Assembly: GCF_024810105.1 (NCBI RefSeq)
Contig: NZ_JANUDX010000013.1
Span: 1-64,000 of the forward strand
From: Stenotrophomonas sp. BIGb0135
GTDB lineage: Bacteria > Pseudomonadota > Gammaproteobacteria > Xanthomonadales > Xanthomonadaceae
DNA: 64,000 bases
Reading direction: 5' to 3'
Shown: positions 8,826 to 19,407 of the stretch, in pieces
How positions within the stretch are numbered: position 1 is the first letter of the stretch
Layout: each line of letters starts with the position of its first letter
The notes under the pieces: generated by a model
What the model was told of the DNA's origin: nothing
Database searches by the model: none
The model's input: only the letters and a program-made list of their open reading frames with translations
Translations under genes and position numbers: made by a program

Positions 8826-9368
8826 ATGGCAGAAGAACGTCAGCAGCGGGGTCGCGATCGCGACCGTAACCGCGAAGAGAAAGTCGACGACGGCATGATC
8901 GAAAAGCTGGTCGCGGTCAACCGCGTCAGCAAGACCGTCAAGGGCGGCCGCCAGTTCACCTTCACCGCACTGACCGTGGTCGGTGACGGCGCAGGCAAGG
9001 TCGGCTTCGGTTATGGCAAGGCGCGCGAAGTGCCGGTCGCCATCCAGAAGTCGATGGAGCAGGCTCGCAAGAACCTGGCCGACGTCGATCTGAACAACGG
9101 CACCCTGTGGCACCCGGTGAAGTCCGGCCACGGCGCAGCTCGCGTGTTCATGATGCCGGCCTCCGAAGGTACCGGTGTGATTGCCGGTGGTGCCATGCGC
9201 GCCGTGCTGGAAGCCGTTGGCGTCAAGAACGTGCTGGCCAAGGCCGTCGGTTCGCGTAACCCGATCAACCTGGTCCGTGCCACGCTGAAGGGCCTGACCG
9301 AAATGCAGTCGCCGGTCCGCATCGCGGCCAAGCGCGGCAAGAAGGTGGAGGATCTCAACCATGGCTAA
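8826..9368 (+). CDS. rpsE: 30S ribosomal protein S5
   Basis: The 180-residue protein works in mRNA entry and decoding fidelity. The N-terminal tail is charged ([16 protein letters not shown]), then [22 protein letters not shown] marks the double-stranded RNA-binding-like fold. The C-terminus is normal. Its last 8 bases overlap the rpmD start, implying coupling. AAGGAATC precedes the ATG. Confidence 0.98.
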   Translation: MAEERQQRGRDRDRNREEKVDDGMIEKLVAVNRVSKTVKGGRQFTFTALTVVGDGAGKVGFGYGKAREVPVAIQKSMEQARKNLADVDLNNGTLWHPVKSGHGAARVFMMPASEGTGVIAGGAMRAVLEAVGVKNVLAKAVGSRNPINLVRATLKGLTEMQSPVRIAAKRGKKVEDLNHG

Positions 9369-9552
9369 TGAAACCGGCAAGACCGTCAAGGTCCGCCTGG
9401 TGGGCGGCCTGCGTGGCACCCAGTCGCGTCACCGCCTGTCGGTGCGTGCCCTGGGCCTGAACAAGCTCAACGATGTCCGTGAACTGAAGGACAGCCCGCA
9501 GGTTCGCGGCCTGATCAACAAGGTTCATTACCTCGTCAAGGTTGAGGAATAA
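9361..9552 (+). CDS. rpmD: 50S ribosomal protein L30
   Basis: The 63-residue protein contains [20 protein letters not shown] and ends VHYLVKVEE, both typical of L30. Its ATG lies inside the 3' end of rpsE (8-base overlap). The length fits the short bacterial L30 family. Confidence 0.97.
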   Translation: MANETGKTVKVRLVGGLRGTQSRHRLSVRALGLNKLNDVRELKDSPQVRGLINKVHYLVKVEE

Positions 9553-9556
9553 TCCA

Positions 9557-10000
9557 ATGACCATGCATCTCAATGAACTGAGCCCGGCACCGGGCGCGCG
9601 CAAAGAGCGCACCCGCGTCGGCCGTGGTATCGGCTCCGGCCTGGGCAAGACCTGCGGCCGCGGCCACAAGGGTTCGTTCGCCCGTAAGGGTGGCGGCAAG
9701 ATCAAGGCTGGCTTCGAAGGCGGTCAGACCCCGATGCAGCGTCGTCTGCCGAAGGTCGGTTTCCGTTCCAAGATCGCCAAGGACACCGCGGAAGTGCTGT
9801 CCTACCAGCTGGAACGCCTGGAAGCCGGCGAGATCGACTTTGCCGCGCTGCGCGCTGCCAAGCTGGTCCCGAGCACCGCCAAGCGTGCCAAGATCGTCAT
9901 GAAGGGCGACCTGACCAAGGCGTTCACCCTGAAGGGCGTCGCTGCAACGGCCAGTGCCAAGGCCGCGATCGAAGCTGCCGGCGGCAGCGTACAGGAGTAA
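9557..10000 (+). CDS. rplO: 50S ribosomal protein L15
   Basis: The 147-residue protein is a late assembly protein of the 50S subunit. The Gly/Arg-rich N-terminal region (RVGRGIGSGLGKTCGRGHKG, then GFEGGQTPMQRRLPK) is diagnostic. ATG 9557 is chosen: GAGGA at 9544-9548 gives 8-base spacing, whereas an in-frame TTG at 9542 has none. secY follows after three bases. Confidence 0.96.
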   Translation: MTMHLNELSPAPGARKERTRVGRGIGSGLGKTCGRGHKGSFARKGGGKIKAGFEGGQTPMQRRLPKVGFRSKIAKDTAEVLSYQLERLEAGEIDFAALRAAKLVPSTAKRAKIVMKGDLTKAFTLKGVAATASAKAAIEAAGGSVQE

Positions 10001-10003
10001 GAC

Positions 10004-11359
10004 ATGGCGCAAGCTGGCATTGGTAACCTCGGCGGCGGGCTCGGCAAGTTCACGGAACTTCGCCAGCGTCTGCTGTTCGTCATCGGGGCATTGATCGTCT
10101 ATCGCATCGGCTGTTATGTGCCGGTGCCGGGCGTGAATCCCGAAGCCATGCTTGCGCTCATGCAGGCGCAGGGCGGCGGCATCGTGGACATGTTCAACAT
10201 GTTCTCGGGCGGCGCCCTGCACCGTTTCAGCATTTTCGCGCTGAACGTGATGCCGTACATCTCGGCGTCCATCGTGATGCAGCTGGCGGTCCATATCTTC
10301 CCGGCATTGAAGGCAATGCAGAAGGAAGGTGAGTCGGGCCGTCGCAAGATCACCCAATATTCCCGCATCGGCGCCGTGTTGCTGGCCGTGGTGCAGGGCG
10401 GCAGCATCGCGCTGGCGCTGCAGAACCAGGTGTCGCCGAGCGGCGCGCCGGTCGTGTACGCCCCGGGCATGGGCTTCGTGCTCACCGCCATCATCGCGCT
10501 GACCGCCGGTACGATCTTCCTGATGTGGGTTGGCGAGCAGGTCACCGAGCGTGGCATCGGCAACGGCGTCTCGCTGATCATCTTCGCCGGCATCGTCGCC
10601 GGCCTGCCGGGCGCGGTCATCCACACCGTGGAAGCCTATCGCGACGGCAACATGAGCTTCATTTCGCTGCTGCTGATCGTGCTGGTGGTGCTGGCCTTCA
10701 CCTACTTCGTGGTGTTCGTCGAGCGTGGCCAACGTCGGATCACGGTGAACTACGCGCGCCGCCAGGGCGGTCGCAACGCGTACATGAACCAGACGTCGTT
10801 CCTGCCGCTCAAGCTGAACATGGCGGGCGTGATTCCGGCCATCTTCGCCTCCAGCATCCTGGCGTTCCCGACCACCCTGGCCATGTGGTCCGGCCAGGCC
10901 AGCTCGGCGACCTGGCTGCAGAAGGTTGCCAACGCCCTGGGCCCGGGCGAGCCGCTGCACATGATCGTGTTCGCGGCGCTGATCACCGGTTTCGCGTTCT
11001 TCTATACCGCGCTGGTGTTCAACTCGCAGGAAACCGCCGACAACCTGAAGAAGTCGGGCGCGCTGATTCCGGGCATCCGTCCGGGCAAGGCCACCGCCGA
11101 CTACATCGACGGCGTGCTGACCCGCCTGACCGCGGCCGGTTCGCTGTACCTGGTGATCGTCTGCCTGCTGCCGGAAATCATGCGTACCCAGCTGGGTGCC
11201 TCGTTCTACTTCGGCGGCACCTCGCTGCTGATCGTGGTGGTGGTGGTGATGGACTTCATCGCGCAGATCCAGGCGCACCTGATGTCGCACCAGTATGAGA
11301 GCCTGTTGAAGAAGGCCAACCTGAAGGGCGGCAACCGCGGCGGTTTTGCCCGCGGCTGA
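10004..11359 (+). CDS. secY: Protein translocase subunit SecY
   Basis: The 451-residue inner-membrane protein is the pore of the Sec translocon. About ten hydrophobic membrane segments alternate with basic cytoplasmic loops; [16 protein letters not shown] and [17 protein letters not shown] are family signatures, and the C-terminal cytoplasmic tail is basic ([12 protein letters not shown]). The length matches the family (about 440). Three bases separate it from rplO. rpmJ, which follows secY in E. coli, is absent here. Confidence 0.97.
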   Translation: MAQAGIGNLGGGLGKFTELRQRLLFVIGALIVYRIGCYVPVPGVNPEAMLALMQAQGGGIVDMFNMFSGGALHRFSIFALNVMPYISASIVMQLAVHIFPALKAMQKEGESGRRKITQYSRIGAVLLAVVQGGSIALALQNQVSPSGAPVVYAPGMGFVLTAIIALTAGTIFLMWVGEQVTERGIGNGVSLIIFAGIVAGLPGAVIHTVEAYRDGNMSFISLLLIVLVVLAFTYFVVFVERGQRRITVNYARRQGGRNAYMNQTSFLPLKLNMAGVIPAIFASSILAFPTTLAMWSGQASSATWLQKVANALGPGEPLHMIVFAALITGFAFFYTALVFNSQETADNLKKSGALIPGIRPGKATADYIDGVLTRLTAAGSLYLVIVCLLPEIMRTQLGASFYFGGTSLLIVVVVVMDFIAQIQAHLMSHQYESLLKKANLKGGNRGGFARG

Positions 11360-11374
11360 TAAGCCTGTTACACT
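11346..11374 (+). promoter_or_regulatory. Candidate promoter of the alpha operon
   Basis: TTGCCC (11346-11351) and TACACT (11369-11374) are spaced 17 bp apart, with a TG one base before the -10 box (extended -10). The -35 overlaps the end of secY. Transcription starting near 11381 would give a leader of about 340 bases before rpsM. The match is moderate. Confidence 0.4.
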
Positions 11375-11720
11375 TTCGTCTTCCTGACGTGATGGTCCTC
11401 CGCTTCGCGGACCTGGCCACACAAACGAAGGGCGGCCCCCGCAGCGGTTCCGGGTGGGGGTGAGATCGGGTCGTCCCGCGCGGGAGTAGCGCGGGCGGCA
11501 CCGGGAAAGGGCACGAAAGCGCCTTTTCACCGGGGTCAACCTGATCCGGCGCCGGAGCCTGGGCACACTCCCTGGGCCGGGTTCGTGAAACCTTGTGTTT
11601 CACGGGCTTCCAAGTAGACCGGAACCTTGTTAGTATCGCTAGTTCACTTTTTGATCCATCCTGCCGGATTGGCGCGCCTTGGGTGCGCCGTCGGCCATCA
11701 CTCAGCTGGAGAACCGCGTC
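11375..11720 (+). other. Long leader region before rpsM
   Basis: This stretch holds no convincing coding sequence and no rpmJ. It contains several stems, including GTGAAAC/GTTTCAC (11585-11603) with loop CTTGT and a short TCCGC/GCGGA stem near 11398-11411. In E. coli, S4 binds a pseudoknot around the rpsM start to repress the alpha operon; an equivalent here would be expected close to 11700 but I could not define it. Confidence 0.45.
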
Positions 11721-12077
11721 ATGGCGCGTATTGCAGGCGTCAACCTGCCAGCCCAGAAGCACGTCTGGGTCGGGTTGCAAAGCATTTACGGCATCGGCCG
11801 TACCCGTTCGAAGAAGGTCTGCGACGCCGCAGGCGTGACCTCGACCACCAAGATCCGCGATCTGTCGGAGCCGGAAATCGAGCGTCTGCGTCTCGAAGTC
11901 GGCAAGTACATCGTGGAAGGCGATCTGCGCCGTGAAATCGGTATCGCGATCAAGCGCCTGATGGATCTGGGCTGCTACCGCGGTCTGCGTCACCGTCGCG
12001 GTCTTCCGCTGCGTGGCCAGCGCACCCGTACCAACGCCCGCACCCGCAAGGGCCCGCGCAAGGCGATCAGGAAGTAA
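11721..12077 (+). CDS. rpsM: 30S ribosomal protein S13
   Basis: The 118-residue protein contacts the 50S subunit and tRNAs from the 30S head. [16 protein letters not shown] and the C-terminal [19 protein letters not shown] are characteristic. Upstream in-frame ATGs at 11679 and before give non-family residues; CTGGAGAA just upstream supports 11721. It heads the alpha operon rpsM-rpsK-rpsD-rpoA-rplQ. Confidence 0.97.
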   Translation: MARIAGVNLPAQKHVWVGLQSIYGIGRTRSKKVCDAAGVTSTTKIRDLSEPEIERLRLEVGKYIVEGDLRREIGIAIKRLMDLGCYRGLRHRRGLPLRGQRTRTNARTRKGPRKAIRK

Positions 12078-12089
12078 GGGACCTAAGAA

Positions 12090-12479
12090 ATGGCTAAGCC
12101 CGTCGCTAAGACCAAGAAGAAGATCAAGCGCGTCGTCACTGACGGCGTCGCCCACGTCCACGCTTCTTTCAACAACACCATCGTGACCATCACCGACCGC
12201 CAGGGCAATGCTCTGTCGTGGGCGACCTCCGGTGGCGCTGGCTTCCGCGGTTCGCGCAAGTCCACCCCGTTCGCTGCCCAGGTGGCTGCCGAGAAGGCCG
12301 GCCGTGCCGCGCTCGACTACGGCGTCAAGTCCCTGGAAGTCCGCATCAAGGGCCCGGGTCCGGGTCGTGAGTCGGCCGTGCGCTCGCTGAACAACGTGGG
12401 CTACAAGATCACCAACATCATCGACGTGACGCCTATCCCGCACAACGGGTGCCGTCCGCCGAAGAAGCGTCGCGTCTAA
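12090..12479 (+). CDS. rpsK: 30S ribosomal protein S11
   Basis: The 129-residue protein lines the platform near the E-site. [18 protein letters not shown] and the C-terminal [19 protein letters not shown] are diagnostic. The length is normal, and it sits 12 bases after rpsM and 14 before rpsD. Confidence 0.98.
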   Translation: MAKPVAKTKKKIKRVVTDGVAHVHASFNNTIVTITDRQGNALSWATSGGAGFRGSRKSTPFAAQVAAEKAGRAALDYGVKSLEVRIKGPGPGRESAVRSLNNVGYKITNIIDVTPIPHNGCRPPKKRRV

Positions 12480-12493
12480 AGGAGCGATAAGAA

Positions 12494-13123
12494 ATGGCTC
12501 GTTATATCGGTCCTACCTGTAAGCTCGCCCGCCGCGAAGGCGCCGACCTTTCCCTCAAGAGCCCGGCGCGCGCGCTGGACTCCAAGTGCAAGCTGGAGCA
12601 GAAGCCCGGCCAGCACGGCGCCACCGCCCGTAAGGGCAAGCTGTCCGACTACGCCACCCAGCTGCGTGAAAAGCAGAAGGTCAAGCGTATCTACGGTCTG
12701 CTGGAGCGTCAGTTCCGCAACTACTACAAGAAGGCCTCGACCAAGAAGGGCAACACCGGCGAGAACCTCCTGCAGCTGCTGGAAACCCGCCTGGACAACG
12801 TTGTCTATCGCATGGGCTTCGCTGTGACCCGTCCGGCTGCCCGTCAGCTGGTCTCGCACCGCGGTGTCACCGTGAACGGCAAGTCGGTCAACCTGGCTTC
12901 GTACCAGGTCAAGGCTGGCGACGCTGTCGCGCTGTCCGAGAAGGCTGCCAAGCAGTTGCGCGTTCAGGAAGCCCTGACCGTGTCTGCCACGCACGACCTG
13001 CGTCCGTCGTGGGTTGAAGTGGATTCCGGCAAGTTCGCCGGCATCTTCAAGGCTGTTCCGGATCGTGCGGACCTGCCTGCGGATATCAACGAAGCGCTGA
13101 TCGTCGAGTTGTATTCGAAGTAA
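12494..13123 (+). CDS. rpsD: 30S ribosomal protein S4
   Basis: The 209-residue protein is a primary 16S binder and the expected translational repressor of this operon. It has the gammaproteobacterial form without a full zinc-binding cysteine cluster, [15 protein letters not shown] near residue 74, and an S4 RNA-binding domain ([20 protein letters not shown], about residues 115-134). Good AGGAG upstream. A GC-rich CCCCGGC/GCCGGGG stem lies in the gap before rpoA. Confidence 0.98.
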   Translation: MARYIGPTCKLARREGADLSLKSPARALDSKCKLEQKPGQHGATARKGKLSDYATQLREKQKVKRIYGLLERQFRNYYKKASTKKGNTGENLLQLLETRLDNVVYRMGFAVTRPAARQLVSHRGVTVNGKSVNLASYQVKAGDAVALSEKAAKQLRVQEALTVSATHDLRPSWVEVDSGKFAGIFKAVPDRADLPADINEALIVELYSK

Positions 13124-13178
13124 TTCACATTGGAGAATCCCCGGCGACGGCCGGGGATTCACTAGGAGAACCCGCAAC

Positions 13179-14177
13179 ATGACGGTTACCGCCAACCAGG
13201 TTCTGCGTCCTCGCGGTCCGCAGATCGAACGCCTTACCGACACCCGCGCCAAGGTCGTTATCGAACCCTTGGAGCGTGGTTACGGGCATACGCTGGGCAA
13301 TGCCCTGCGTCGCGTGCTGCTGTCGTCCATCCCGGGCTTCGCCATCACGGAAGTTGAGATCGACGGCGTCCTGCACGAGTACACCACGCTCGAAGGCTTG
13401 CAGGAGGACGTGCTTGAAGTCCTGCTCAACCTGAAGGACGTGGCCATCCGTATGCACACGGGTGACAACGCGACGCTGTCGCTGTCCAAGCAGGGTCCGG
13501 GTGTCGTGACCGCTGCCGATATCAAGGTCGACCACAACGTCGAGATCCTCAACAACGACCATATCATTTGCCACCTGACCAAGGACACGGCAATCAATAT
13601 GCGTCTGAAGATCGAGCGTGGTTTCGGCTACCAGCCGGCGGCCGCACGTCGTCGTCCGGATGAAGAAACCCGTGCCATCGGTCGTCTGGTCCTGGACGCC
13701 TCGTTCTCGCCGGTCCGTCGCGTCGCCTACTCGGTGGAAGCGGCCCGCGTCGAACAGCGTACCGATCTGGACAAGCTGGTGCTGGACATCGAAACCAACG
13801 GCACGATCGATGCCGAGGAAGCCGTGCGCACCGCCGCCGACATCCTCAGCGATCAGCTGTCGGTCTTCGGTGACTTCACCCACCGCGACCGCGGTGCAGC
13901 CAAGCCGGCCAACAACGGCGTGGATCCGGTGCTGCTGCGCCCGATCGACGATCTGGAGTTGACCGTTCGCTCGGCCAACTGCCTGAAGGCAGAGAGCATT
14001 TACTACATCGGCGATCTGATCCAGAAGACCGAAGTGGAACTGCTCAAGACCCCGAACCTCGGCAAGAAGTCGCTGACCGAGATCAAGGAAGTCCTCGCAC
14101 AGCGCGGCCTTTCGCTGGGCATGAAGCTGGAGAACTGGCCGCCGGCCGGTGTCGCCCAGCACGGCATGCTCGGCTGA
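13179..14177 (+). CDS. rpoA: RNA polymerase alpha subunit
   Basis: The 332-residue protein has the N-terminal dimerisation domain (residues about 1-235, with [19 protein letters not shown]) and a C-terminal DNA-binding domain. In the latter, [20 protein letters not shown] includes the Arg equivalent to E. coli R265 that binds UP elements. The length is standard. It is followed by a hairpin with a UUCG tetraloop and a 200-base gap before rplQ. Confidence 0.98.
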   Translation: MTVTANQVLRPRGPQIERLTDTRAKVVIEPLERGYGHTLGNALRRVLLSSIPGFAITEVEIDGVLHEYTTLEGLQEDVLEVLLNLKDVAIRMHTGDNATLSLSKQGPGVVTAADIKVDHNVEILNNDHIICHLTKDTAINMRLKIERGFGYQPAAARRRPDEETRAIGRLVLDASFSPVRRVAYSVEAARVEQRTDLDKLVLDIETNGTIDAEEAVRTAADILSDQLSVFGDFTHRDRGAAKPANNGVDPVLLRPIDDLELTVRSANCLKAESIYYIGDLIQKTEVELLKTPNLGKKSLTEIKEVLAQRGLSLGMKLENWPPAGVAQHGMLG

Positions 14178-14201
14178 TCCAGCACGACGCAAGATGCTTG
14201 A

Positions 14202-14223
14202 CCCCGCACCTTCGGGTGCGGGG
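14202..14223 (+). other. UUCG-tetraloop hairpin after rpoA
   Basis: CCCCGCACC and GGTGCGGGG form a perfect 9-bp stem closed by TTCG, an exceptionally stable RNA tetraloop. The following bases are GCTTCACC, so it lacks a U-run. It may protect the 3' end of rpoA mRNA or cause partial termination before rplQ. Confidence 0.5.
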
Positions 14224-14377
14224 GCTTCACCGTAACACCACGCATCGACAGGCCCATAGCCTGCGGTGACGGTCGGCCAGGAGGGCCGGCATCGGACCAA
14301 CCGCAGTCCAAGCAGCAACGCCAGGATGGCGACAGCGATACCCAACCGATCCAGCATTCAATCAAGGAATCACTCCC

Positions 14378-14764
14378 ATGCGTCACATGAAGTCCGGCCG
14401 CAAGTTCAACCGTACCAGCGCCCACCGCGAAGCGATGTTCAAGAACATGGCCGCCTCGCTGTTCAAGCACGAGCTGATCAAGACCACCCTGCCGAAGGCC
14501 AAGGAACTGCGCCGCGTCGCCGAGCCGCTGATCACCCTGGCCAAGGTCGACTCCGTCGCCAACCGTCGTCTGGCCTTCGCCCGTCTGCGCGACAACGAAG
14601 CCGTGGGCAACCTGTTCACCATCCTGGGCCCGCGTTACGCGACCCGTCCGGGTGGCTACCTGCGTCTGCTGAAGTGCGGTTTCCGCGCTGGCGACAACGC
14701 TCCGATGGCCTACGTCGAACTGGTCGACCGTCCGGCTGCCGTGGCGGAAGCCGTCGAAGAATAA
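14378..14764 (+). CDS. rplQ: 50S ribosomal protein L17
   Basis: The 128-residue protein begins [20 protein letters not shown], the L17 signature, and contains [16 protein letters not shown]. It lies at the 50S exit-side surface. AAGGAAT precedes the ATG. It closes the ribosomal block and is followed by an intrinsic terminator. Confidence 0.98.
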   Translation: MRHMKSGRKFNRTSAHREAMFKNMAASLFKHELIKTTLPKAKELRRVAEPLITLAKVDSVANRRLAFARLRDNEAVGNLFTILGPRYATRPGGYLRLLKCGFRAGDNAPMAYVELVDRPAAVAEAVEE

Positions 14765-14794
14765 TCGACGCGCAACACCCGTAATTCGGTGAAG

Positions 14795-14818
14795 AACCCG
14801 GCCTTGTGCCGGGTTTTT
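14795..14818 (+). terminator. Intrinsic terminator after rplQ
   Basis: AACCCGGC pairs with GCCGGGTT around CTTGT and runs into TTTTT. This is a standard rho-independent terminator ending the alpha operon. Confidence 0.85.
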
Positions 14819-14957
14819 CCGTTTAGGGACAGGAGCCGTGCCGCGGGCGGACGAACACGCTGTCCGGTCTTCTACGCCGACAATCGGCACGTGCGTGGCG
14901 GCGGCGGCAGGTGAGGGCCTGTTAATCTTGGCGCCTGGACTTTGACGAGTGTTGGCA

Positions 14958-15464
14958 ATGAATCCACTGCGCTGGAATTACCGCGCCCAGTTCCTGCTGG
15001 GGTTTTTGATCTGCGCCGGGCTGTTGGCCTACGCGATCTTCCTGCAGCTCAAGATCGGGCTGGAGCCGTGCCCGCTGTGCATCTTCCAGCGGATCGCCTT
15101 CGCCGCGCTCGGGCTGCTGTTCCTCATCGGCGCCCTGCATGGCCCGCGTGATCGCGCCGGGCGCGGCACTTACGGCGTGCTGGCCTTCATCGCCGCGGCC
15201 GTTGGCATGGGCATCGCCGGCCGCCACGTGTATGTGCAGTTGCTGCCCAAGGACATGGGCTCCAGCTGTGGCCCGCCGCTGGCGTTTCTCAGCGAAACGA
15301 TGGGGCCGTTCGAGGTGTTCCGCACGGTGCTCACCGGCACCGGCGATTGCGGCAACATCGACTGGCGTTTCCTCGGCCTGACCATGCCGATGTGGAGCCT
15401 GGTGTGGTTCGTGCTGCTGGCCGCCTGGGCGCTGTTCGTCTCCTTCCGCACGCCGCGCGTCTGA
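14958..15464 (+). CDS. dsbB: Disulfide bond formation protein B
   Basis: The 168-residue inner-membrane protein reoxidises periplasmic DsbA and passes electrons to quinone. Four membrane segments are visible. The N-terminal pair lies in [10 protein letters not shown] (about residues 35-44) and the second pair in SSCGPP and GDCGNIDW, the four redox cysteines of the family. A GTG at 14949 is possible, but the ATG at 14958 (MNPLRWNYR) fits relatives. It is a single gene, convergent with the downstream TonB receptor; a GC-rich stem (about 15494-15523) lies between them. Confidence 0.93.
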   Translation: MNPLRWNYRAQFLLGFLICAGLLAYAIFLQLKIGLEPCPLCIFQRIAFAALGLLFLIGALHGPRDRAGRGTYGVLAFIAAAVGMGIAGRHVYVQLLPKDMGSSCGPPLAFLSETMGPFEVFRTVLTGTGDCGNIDWRFLGLTMPMWSLVWFVLLAAWALFVSFRTPRV

Positions 15465-15529
15465 TCGAGGCGGCGCGCTGATCGCGCGCCTGCTGCGCCC
15501 GCCCGCATCATGCCGGCGGGCGCCGTCGT

Positions 15530-17656
15530 TCAGAAGTCCTGCTGAAGGCTCAGGTAGGCGCCGCGACGCGGACCCCACTGTGGGGCGAACACGCCGATGC
15601 CGCCGCCGTCGCGGAGTTGATAGCTGCGGTCCAGCGCGTTGACCAGTGCCAGCTGCGCGTGCAGCGGGTGGCCGCTGTCGGCGTTGAAATCATGCGCCGC
15701 GCTGAGGTTGACCTGCAGGTAGGACGGCAGCTCACCGCCATTGGGCACGCCCTCGATGTCCGAGCGCAGGCCGCTGCCATACACGTAGTTGGCCCCGACC
15801 CGGTTGTGGCCGGCGAACGCATAGCTCACGCCGCCGGAAGAGGTCAGCGTCTGGTCGTGGTCCAGGTGGATCCAGTTGTCCTGCACGTACGCCAGCGCCT
15901 CCGGGTCCAGGTTGTACTGGCCGGTGATCACCTGCTTGCCCATTGCCTTGTTGTAGGCCGCATTGACATACGCACCGAGCGGGCCGCTGCTGTAGTCGGC
16001 GCTGAACTCCACGCCATGCACGTGCCCGTAGCGGTAGTTGAAGGTGGAATAGATGTAGGCCGCGCCGAACTGGCCTTCGTCCTGCAGGCGGTCGACCTTG
16101 CGGTCGTAGGCGTCCAGGCCGAGGGTGAGGTGCTCGCCAACCTGCTGCGACACGCCCACGTCGTAGTAGTCGCTGCGCTCGGACAACGGCGTGGTGCTGC
16201 CGGTGACCGGCTGCTGGTTGGTGGTGCCGGCGTAACGCGCGATGTCGCTGCCGGCCACCAGTTCGCTGGCCGGCGGGGTGAAGTAGCGCGAGTAGCCGGC
16301 GTGCACGGTGGTGCTGTCGCTGGCGTTCCAGACAACGCCCAGGCGGGGGCTGAGCTGTCCTTCGGTGCCGCCGAAGGCCTTGTAACGGTCTGCGCGCAGG
16401 CCGTAGTTGACTGTCCAGTCCTGGCCGATCCGCCATTCGTCCTGCACGTACGCCGCCGCGGTGCTGGCATGGAAGGCGCTGGCATCGGCGATCACGATCG
16501 GCGTGGTGCTGGCCTGGTTGCCATCGGCGTCGACCGGAAACACCCAGGCGGTGCTGCCGGCGCGTGCGCGTTCGCTGTTGCCGTACAGGCCATAGCGCAG
16601 GGTGTGGTTGTCGCCCAGTGGCGTGGAGAAATCGGCCTGCACGGTGCTGGCGCGGTTGCTGCGGTCCACCTGCGAGGCCACGCCGTCGAAGACCAGGTCG
16701 CCGGCCACGTCGGGGTTGAAGGCCAGGTCGCTGTAACGCTGCCCGGCCGACACCTGGTAGGCGGTCTGGCCGAGCGTGCCCTGCAGCACCAGCATGCCGA
16801 AACGCGTGGTCTCGCCCTGGGTTTCGTCCAGCTGCGACGAATCGGCCTGGACCGTATCCAGGTAGCCGAACTGCGGCGTCTGGCCCGGGTTGACCGGGAT
16901 CTGGAAGCGGTTGTTGGCGAAACCGGCGAACAGGCTCAGGCGGGTGGTGTCGTTGACCAGGTAGGTGAGGTCGGCGAATGCCTTGCCCTGGTGGGTGTCG
17001 TCGTGGTCGGGCCGGCGCGAGGCGGTGGGGTTTTCCAGGCCGACCTCGTTCTGGGTGTAGTTCCCGGTCAGGTACCAGCTCCAGCGGCCCTGGTTGCCCC
17101 ACCACGAGGCGTTGGGGTTGAGGGTGCCGAACGACCCGGCGGTGATGCCGGCGCTGCCGCCATTGCCCAGCTCGGCGCCGCTGCGGGTGGTGATGTCGAC
17201 CACCGCGGCGGTGCGTTCGCCGAACTGCGCCGGCAATGCGCCATCCATCAATCGGATGCTCTTGATGGTGCGCGCATCCAGGGTCTGGCCGAAGCCGGAG
17301 ATCGATTCGGGCAGGAGCACGCCGTTGAGGCGGTACTGCAGGTTGGCGTGGTCGCCACGCACGTGCACGCCGCCGTAGCTGTCCTGGACCACGCCAGGCG
17401 CCTGCAGCAGCACCTGGCTGAGCGGGGCCGAGGCGCCCAGCGGCTGTTTCTGGATGTCCTCGGCGGTGATCTGGTACTGGCTGCTGCCGATGTCGGGGGA
17501 GAGGGCGTTGCGCGCCTGGTCGAGCTGGGCGCTGACGGTGACCGCGTCCAGGTCGGTGACGGCCGGAGGGGCGGCGTCGGCCGTGGCGGCCAGCGCGGGC
17601 AGGCTGGCCACGGACAGGGCCAGGGCGATACCGCGGGCAAGCAGGGATGGCTTCAT
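15530..17656 (-). CDS. TonB-dependent outer-membrane receptor
   Basis: The 708-residue protein has a signal peptide (ALALSVASLPALAATADA), a plug domain at roughly residues 40-150 (VVQDSYGGVHVRGDHANLQY, then GERTAAVVDITTR) and a beta-barrel ending in a terminal Phe (LSLQQDF), as in outer-membrane proteins. It would import a ligand using TonB energy; the ligand is not evident. A perfect palindrome resembling the outer arms of Zur boxes lies 50-64 bases upstream, so zinc uptake is a possibility. No TonB/ExbB or ABC partner is adjacent. Confidence 0.88.
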   Translation of the reverse strand: MKPSLLARGIALALSVASLPALAATADAAPPAVTDLDAVTVSAQLDQARNALSPDIGSSQYQITAEDIQKQPLGASAPLSQVLLQAPGVVQDSYGGVHVRGDHANLQYRLNGVLLPESISGFGQTLDARTIKSIRLMDGALPAQFGERTAAVVDITTRSGAELGNGGSAGITAGSFGTLNPNASWWGNQGRWSWYLTGNYTQNEVGLENPTASRRPDHDDTHQGKAFADLTYLVNDTTRLSLFAGFANNRFQIPVNPGQTPQFGYLDTVQADSSQLDETQGETTRFGMLVLQGTLGQTAYQVSAGQRYSDLAFNPDVAGDLVFDGVASQVDRSNRASTVQADFSTPLGDNHTLRYGLYGNSERARAGSTAWVFPVDADGNQASTTPIVIADASAFHASTAAAYVQDEWRIGQDWTVNYGLRADRYKAFGGTEGQLSPRLGVVWNASDSTTVHAGYSRYFTPPASELVAGSDIARYAGTTNQQPVTGSTTPLSERSDYYDVGVSQQVGEHLTLGLDAYDRKVDRLQDEGQFGAAYIYSTFNYRYGHVHGVEFSADYSSGPLGAYVNAAYNKAMGKQVITGQYNLDPEALAYVQDNWIHLDHDQTLTSSGGVSYAFAGHNRVGANYVYGSGLRSDIEGVPNGGELPSYLQVNLSAAHDFNADSGHPLHAQLALVNALDRSYQLRDGGGIGVFAPQWGPRRGAYLSLQQDF

Positions 17657-17705
17657 GGGGGAGGACTTGGTGGCTGGACGTAGGGGAGGGGGCCGGCCTG
17701 GCGAG

Positions 17706-17720
17706 TGTTACTCCGTAACA
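17706..17720. promoter_or_regulatory. Zur-box-like palindrome upstream of the TonB receptor
   Basis: TGTTAC and GTAACA are perfect 6-bp arms around TCC. The outer bases TGTTA...TAACA with a 5-bp centre coincide with the core of gammaproteobacterial Zur boxes (TGTTATANTATAACA), but the centre is GC-richer. It lies 50 bp before the receptor start. The regulator is unproven. Confidence 0.4.
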
Positions 17721-17876
17721 AATCATGCGCCTGTCCACGGTAGGGAGGGAATGCGGTTTGGGGCGAGTGGCCGAGTTCGTTTTCCGCCGTTCAGCTGTCG
17801 CCGTCGCACAGGCGGCGCTTTGCGCCAGCGGCGCGCTCTGCGACCATGACCGGTCCCCACCCCCCGGAAGTCTGTG

Positions 17877-19274
<1,398 letters not shown>

Positions 19275-19286
19275 GGCGTCGCAGCG

Positions 19287-19307
19287 GCGCCACGCACGGC
19301 GTGGCGC
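19287..19307 (+). other. Hairpin after the DAHP synthase gene
   Basis: GCGCCACG and CGTGGCGC form an 8-bp stem around CACGG, 12 bases after the stop codon. No U-run follows, so it is at best a weak terminator. Confidence 0.35.
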
Positions 19308-19407
19308 TGGCCGGCGTTGTCCACGCACGGCTTACATTCGCCTGACATGGTGGTCATGGCGATACAGGCATGCTGCGGCCTTCCTTCGATGATCGCAGGA
19401 GCGTGCA

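Noticed and set aside
9536..11566. Long minus-strand open frame opposite rplO and secY
   Set aside because: It is antisense to well-supported genes, and its composition (Gln/His/Arg-rich) is that of a shadow frame.
11375..11720. rpmJ (L36) in its E. coli position
   Set aside because: All three plus-strand frames were read for a short basic protein with the L36 cysteine pattern and none was found.
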